From: a virus
IMG/VR virus record: IMGVR_UViG_3300025305_000045
Location: 1-40,095 of that record
DNA: 40,095 nucleotides
Direction: 5' to 3' (one strand)
The position numbers and the translations under genes were made by a program. The notes under the pieces are model-generated. The model was not told the DNA's origin, searched no databases, and saw only the letters and a program-made list of their open reading frames with translations. This document shows positions 37,103-40,095 of this stretch, piece after piece; position 1 is the stretch's first letter; every line of letters starts with the position of its first letter.

Positions 37103-37403
37103 ATACACCCACACCTTCTTCTAAAGTAGAATCTTCCTCGATCACCGTAAACATTTCCTTATATATTTCAAGCTCGTCTTTTAAATCGCGGCTATGAACT
37201 AGCAACTCGCTCAAAGTGGTGTCGCCATAATAAGTTTCAAGCTCATAAACTTTTTCGAGATGTGTCACATAGTCTGCCATTGCCGCGGATGCATTTTGGC
37301 TTGTATCGCTCAAATATTGGAACCTCCTCAGCAGTTCCCGAATATACCACACTGCCAATAAGTCTAAGACTAAATTGGCCCCAAATAATATCCATCCAAT
37401 CAT
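37086..37403 (-). CDS. Small protein with N-terminal membrane segment (105 aa)
   Basis: Residues 2-22 (IGWILFGANLVLDLLAVWYI) form one transmembrane helix, so the protein is probably anchored in the inner membrane with the rest in the cytoplasm. The soluble part is acidic and helical, with a conserved-looking ETYYGDTTLSELLVHSRDL segment (about 55-73) that resembles small proteins in other T4-like phages of unknown role. The start ATG overlaps the stop of the zinc-ribbon gene (ATGA), and the end overlaps the gp55-like start by about 17 bases. The three genes are therefore translated together. I see no enzymatic motif. A role in host takeover or membrane binding is possible but unsupported. Confidence 0.7.
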   Translation of the reverse strand: MIGWILFGANLVLDLLAVWYIRELLRRFQYLSDTSQNASAAMADYVTHLEKVYELETYYGDTTLSELLVHSRDLKDELEIYKEMFTVIEEDSTLEEGVGVYGEES

Positions 37404-37660
37404 TTTCTGCTTTTTTCCTTCAATTCTTTTTTCGACTTAATAATTTCTTTTTTAGCATCTGTAATGGCCGCACGAGTTTCCTCCCCAACCTTTTTAGAGC
37501 GAGTTGGGGTCTTTATCCTGGTTTTTGAGGGCGTGGACAGATCTTTCCGCAATGCGCCAGGAGTGTTGCAGGCGTTACAATCTGTAAGACGTTCGCGGTA
37601 TGAATGAACTGCTTCCATTCCAGCCCCGCATTCTACACACATGTAGAGATATCGAGGCAC
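37400..37660 (-). CDS. FmdB-type zinc-ribbon protein (86 aa)
   Basis: The N-terminal half is a four-cysteine zinc ribbon of the FmdB family: RYLYMCVEC with C8 and C11, then DCNAC with C28 and C31. FmdB-like proteins are small putative regulators found widely in bacteria and in many marine phages. The C-terminal half is very basic and helical (KKEIIKSKKELKEKSRK), suggesting contact with nucleic acid or polymerase. The start is a GTG at 37660, overlapping the TAG of the 64-aa gene by one base. Its end overlaps the membrane-protein start. It sits just upstream of the gp55-like gene, so a transcription-related role fits, but the function is not established. Confidence 0.78.
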   Translation of the reverse strand: MPRYLYMCVECGAGMEAVHSYRERLTDCNACNTPGALRKDLSTPSKTRIKTPTRSKKVGEETRAAITDAKKEIIKSKKELKEKSRK

Positions 37661-37854
37661 TATGCTAGGTCAAAACGAACTTTGTCGGGATCTTTTTCCG
37701 CTGCCCTAATGGTGGGCGGGTTAAGAACATAAACCTCGTCGTCTTTTAGTTCTAGTGCCCAATCGCCCAAAAGTTCAGTAATGTCGGATTCTTCGGCAAG
37801 ACATTTTTGAAGAGTCATCAAAAGTGCCCCGATGGCTTGGCTAGATAGTTTCAT
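37660..37854 (-). CDS. Small conserved-looking protein, unknown (64 aa)
   Basis: The 64-aa product starts MKLSSQAIGALLMTLQKCLAE and ends with VLNPPTIRA. From memory the pattern of an amphipathic helix, an acidic ITELLGD segment and an N-P-P-T motif recurs in short proteins of T4-like cyanophages, whose function I do not know. TAGGAG lies eight bases before the ATG at 37854, so the gene is well translated. It is separated from the epimerase gene by 34 AT-rich bases and couples to the zinc-ribbon gene by a TAGTG overlap. No signal peptide, cysteine pair or DNA-binding motif is visible. Confidence 0.7.
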   Translation of the reverse strand: MKLSSQAIGALLMTLQKCLAEESDITELLGDWALELKDDEVYVLNPPTIRAAEKDPDKVRFDLA

Positions 37855-37888
37855 AGTTTTTTCTCCTATTTGTTATATTAGGTGGTTT

Positions 37889-38899
37889 TTAACATTTTGT
37901 TAAGTGTCGATTAGTTCTCGTGTAAATATTGGCGATATGAACAGCCGCTTTGCCGTCGCCATAGGGGCACTTTTTTCCTGCAAGGTTGATCTCGTTGGCC
38001 CATCTGACGCAAGCAGCCAATTCCCCCGGCTGCTTACATAGGATGGAAAACGTTCCCAATCCTTCGCCTCGCTCAGTAAAGTCGCGGCAGACAATACAGG
38101 GTTTTTTTAAGAACGCGGCTTCTTCCTGTATGCCCCCGCTGTCAGTTATAATATATTTACACGCCGCAAGACGATCAATAAATTCATCATGCTCCAGTGG
38201 CTCAATTACTTCTACGTTTGGAAGGAGCGCAATGTGCTTTTTCACACTGGGGTTAGGGTGGATGGGTAGAACGAACCTTAGATCTCTATTCTCTTGCGCT
38301 AAATGGTTTATAGCGGCAAACCACTGCTCTATCTCGTGATGCTTCTCTCGACGATGAAGCGTGACGATGACCGTGTTGCTATCCGAGGTATTAATGTGGG
38401 CAATATTGTCGAGAACGGTGTTTCCCACCATATAGAGTTTTTGGCTGAATCCTTCATCTGCTAATCTTTGGCGCGCAGTTTCAGTTGGCGTAAAATGAAT
38501 TTCGGCAAGAGCCGATATTGCGCGCCTATTGAATTCCTCCGGATAGGGGCTGTATTTATCATAGGTTCTCAGACCGGCCTCTAGGTGAGCCACAGGGATC
38601 TTCCGATGAAATGCCGCCAAAGCCGTGGCAAAAGCAGAGGTAGTATCTCCCTGCACCATGACCGATGTTATATCCGTGAAGATTTCTTCGTTATTCAAAA
38701 TAGACTGCACAATAGTGTCAAGGCGGTTGCTCCCTGACCCGATATTTAGAGTGTGGTCAGGTGGGCGAATATTTTGAAGCAGGTCAGTGTGTTGCCCGGT
38801 AAAAAAAGTCTTATAAGGATATTTCCTCTTATCCAACTCTTTCATCACAGGCTTGACTTTGATGTATTCCGGGCGCGTTCCGAACGTAATGAGTAGCAC
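37889..38899 (-). CDS. wecB: UDP-N-acetylglucosamine 2-epimerase (WecB type)
   Basis: All family motifs appear in order: FGTRPE (6-11), TGQH (34-37), QGDTTSA (83-89), HLEAGLRT (105-112), YPEEFNRR (119-126), LHRRE (181-185), HPNP (214-217), SGGIQEE (254-260) and RDFTERGEG (272-280). The residues corresponding to E. coli WecB D95, E117, E131 and H213 are D85, E107, E121 and H182. The first three keep exact spacing, while about 21 residues are missing before the histidine, so this is a compact version (336 versus about 375 aa). It should interconvert UDP-GlcNAc and UDP-ManNAc. The GTG start at 38899 lies one base after the dehydratase stop, with AGGTGG in the end of that gene as ribosome site. 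Confidence 0.9.
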   Translation of the reverse strand: MLLITFGTRPEYIKVKPVMKELDKRKYPYKTFFTGQHTDLLQNIRPPDHTLNIGSGSNRLDTIVQSILNNEEIFTDITSVMVQGDTTSAFATALAAFHRKIPVAHLEAGLRTYDKYSPYPEEFNRRAISALAEIHFTPTETARQRLADEGFSQKLYMVGNTVLDNIAHINTSDSNTVIVTLHRREKHHEIEQWFAAINHLAQENRDLRFVLPIHPNPSVKKHIALLPNVEVIEPLEHDEFIDRLAACKYIITDSGGIQEEAAFLKKPCIVCRDFTERGEGLGTFSILCKQPGELAACVRWANEINLAGKKCPYGDGKAAVHIANIYTRTNRHLTKC

Positions 38900-38900
38900 C

Positions 38901-39851
38901 TTACCACCTAAAGTTTTCTTTATAAAAGTTTACTATTTCACCAATTTCTACATCAAATATTTTTTTAGGCTGCCATCCGAGCATTTTCAACTTGGTATCA
39001 TCTACAGCATATCTCACATCCTGCCCTTGTCTCACATAACCCAAGTTGACATATCCGTTCCAATCTACTTGGTCCCCGTAGAACGCTTCAATAACTTTTC
39101 TCACTGTGTCTTTGTTCTTTTGTTCAAAGTCGCCGGCAATATTATAGATCTCGTTGGGCACGCCTTTATCGATCACTGCTAACACCGCATCTGCCGTGTC
39201 TTGGGCATGCAGCCAATTGCGATAAGGTTCCCCTTTGTCGTGAAGGCGGATTTCCTTCCCGCGTTGGAGATTTCGCACGCATATAGGAATTAGCTTTTCG
39301 TGGTATTGGTTTTTGCCGTAGTTGTTGGTGGGGCGAACAATATTGTAGGTAATACCATAAGTTCTGGCCCACGCAACCACGAGCATATCCGCGGCTGCCT
39401 TGGCGGCTGAATAAGGGTTGCTTGGGTGGAGACGATCTGTTTCTTTATGGTATCCCTCCACAATATCTCCATATACTTCATCCGTGCTAAAGTGAATAAA
39501 CCGTGGGCGGCTGTCAGTATTCTCTGGCTTGTTCCGAATAATGTCGAGAAGATTTTTGGTTCCCACGATATTGCTGCTAATGAAATCGTCGCTGTTGATA
39601 ATGCTGTTTCCCACATGAGATTCCGCAGCCGTGTTAATAACATAGTCGCATTCCGGCAGCGTTCTGATTTTAGCAATGTCTGCGCGTTGAAACGTAAAGT
39701 TTTTGTTCTGCGAAAATTCTGCAATTAGCTCGGTGTTTGCTGCATAAGTGATTTTGTCAATGCCATAAACTTTCCACCCGCGTTCCAGGCAGGCACGAGT
39801 AACATATGACCCGATAAACCCTAGGCAGCCGGTGATAGTAACAAGCTTCAT
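38901..39851 (-). CDS. rmlB: NDP-sugar 4,6-dehydratase (RmlB-type extended SDR)
   Basis: The product has an NAD-binding G-C-L-G-F-I-G (8-14), the RmlB-type active site STDEVYGD (122-129, with T123, D124 and E125), Y147 and K151 of the YxxxK pair, RPTNNYG (173-179), RNWLH (211-215) and RQGQDVRYAVDDTKL (274-288). These match dTDP-glucose 4,6-dehydratase, which makes the 4-keto-6-deoxy sugar. At 316 aa it is somewhat short for RmlB (about 350). R-Q-G-Q-D replaces the usual R-P-G-H-D, so substrate identity is not certain. The start overlaps the stop of the preceding gene (ATGA), and the epimerase follows after one base. The pair probably feeds a surface or phage glycan. Confidence 0.87.
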   Translation of the reverse strand: MKLVTITGCLGFIGSYVTRACLERGWKVYGIDKITYAANTELIAEFSQNKNFTFQRADIAKIRTLPECDYVINTAAESHVGNSIINSDDFISSNIVGTKNLLDIIRNKPENTDSRPRFIHFSTDEVYGDIVEGYHKETDRLHPSNPYSAAKAAADMLVVAWARTYGITYNIVRPTNNYGKNQYHEKLIPICVRNLQRGKEIRLHDKGEPYRNWLHAQDTADAVLAVIDKGVPNEIYNIAGDFEQKNKDTVRKVIEAFYGDQVDWNGYVNLGYVRQGQDVRYAVDDTKLKMLGWQPKKIFDVEIGEIVNFYKENFRW

Positions 39852-40095
39852 TCCACAAATCCCACATAGTCGCTACACACGCCAGCAATATCGGAAGCAG
39901 CCATTTCTTGCGTTTCTTCTATAGAGTGACATACGATGACAGATTTGTTATTTACAGGTTTTCCAGGGTAAGTCCACACATATCCTTTACTGGTCAAGGT
40001 GAAGTCGTCGGTTTGATGCCAAAAACAATGAACGTCATTCTCCAGCATTATGCTGAGGGCATCCAGAGATTTAGCATGACACCACAAGCCAGGGG
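39848..40095 (-). CDS. C-terminal part of an unrecognised protein (5' end outside the window)
   Basis: The frame is open to the right edge; codons before the TTG at 40087 (Pro, Gly) are also coding, so that TTG is probably internal and the gene starts beyond the window. About 82 residues are visible. The block HQTDDFTLTSKGYVWTYPGK (about 27-46 of the visible part) and the end GVCSDYVGFVE look like a conserved domain. I have an impression of similar ends in proteins from sugar or capsule clusters, but cannot name the family. It overlaps the dehydratase start by ATGA, so it belongs to the same sugar-nucleotide operon. It could be a phosphatase-like or transferase-like enzyme; no catalytic motif is clear in this fragment. 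Confidence 0.6.
   Translation of the reverse strand, partial: PGLWCHAKSLDALSIMLENDVHCFWHQTDDFTLTSKGYVWTYPGKPVNNKSVIVCHSIEETQEMAASDIAGVCSDYVGFVE

Noticed and set aside
37103-37114. Upstream GTG start for the gp55-like factor
   Set aside because: It adds only M-W-V-Y before the basic N-terminus, and the AAGGTG ribosome site is better spaced for the ATG at 37102.
1-40095. CRISPR arrays, tRNA genes, insertion sequences and attachment sites
   Set aside because: I saw no regularly spaced repeats, tRNA cloverleaf motifs, transposase motifs or integrase with flanking repeats; a systematic scan was not possible by eye.

Overview
The window looks like part of the genome of a large tailed phage with a contractile tail: a distant member of the T4 superfamily, most like marine or uncultured T4-type myoviruses. 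Anchors for this are a T4 gp55-type late sigma factor, a GPW/gp25 baseplate protein, a gp6/gpJ-type wedge protein, a gp5-type OB-fold hub with a cell-wall-degrading domain, a separate spike, a RuvC-like resolvase and a gp61/DnaG-type primase. Nothing indicates a bacterial chromosome: there are no ribosomal, tRNA or core metabolic genes. The host cannot be read from the sequence.

Every gene I can support lies on the minus strand, so transcription runs from high to low coordinates. Gaps are usually under 60 nt and many genes touch or overlap (ATGA, TAATG, TAGTG). No stretch over 300 nt lacks a gene.

Layout in transcription order. (1) 40095-37889: the end of an unrecognised protein, an RmlB-type NDP-sugar 4,6-dehydratase and a WecB-type UDP-GlcNAc 2-epimerase, forming a sugar-nucleotide cassette. 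(2) 37854-36080: five small genes, including an FmdB-type zinc ribbon, a membrane-anchored small protein and the gp55-like late sigma factor. (3) 36064-25297: central baseplate genes, namely the OB-fold/muramidase hub, the spike, a 2054-aa LysM protein, gp25 and gp6. (4) 25297-2187: eight structural genes, including proteins of 3360, 1187 and 1119 aa, ending in two tandem paralogous tail proteins. (5) 2174-1: a RuvC-like resolvase, a small lysine-rich protein, a HAD-type nucleotidase-like protein and the start of a DNA primase that runs off the left edge.

The order spike, gp25, gp6, then a protein with a tail-protein-I-like motif parallels the V-W-J-I order of P2-type tails. This suggests that the 3360-aa protein is a hugely enlarged second wedge subunit. 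The gp55-like factor probably drives late transcription of the structural block. The sugar enzymes may supply activated sugars for modifying the host surface, the virion or DNA.

The most interesting observations are: N-terminal peptides on two neighbouring non-structural genes (128 aa and 219 aa) that resemble T4 capsid-targeting sequences; the inflated baseplate proteins (2054 and 3360 aa); and a sigma70-like promoter placed in front of the HAD gene inside an otherwise promoter-poor gene run. All calls come from reading the sequence and from remembered family motifs; no database search was run.
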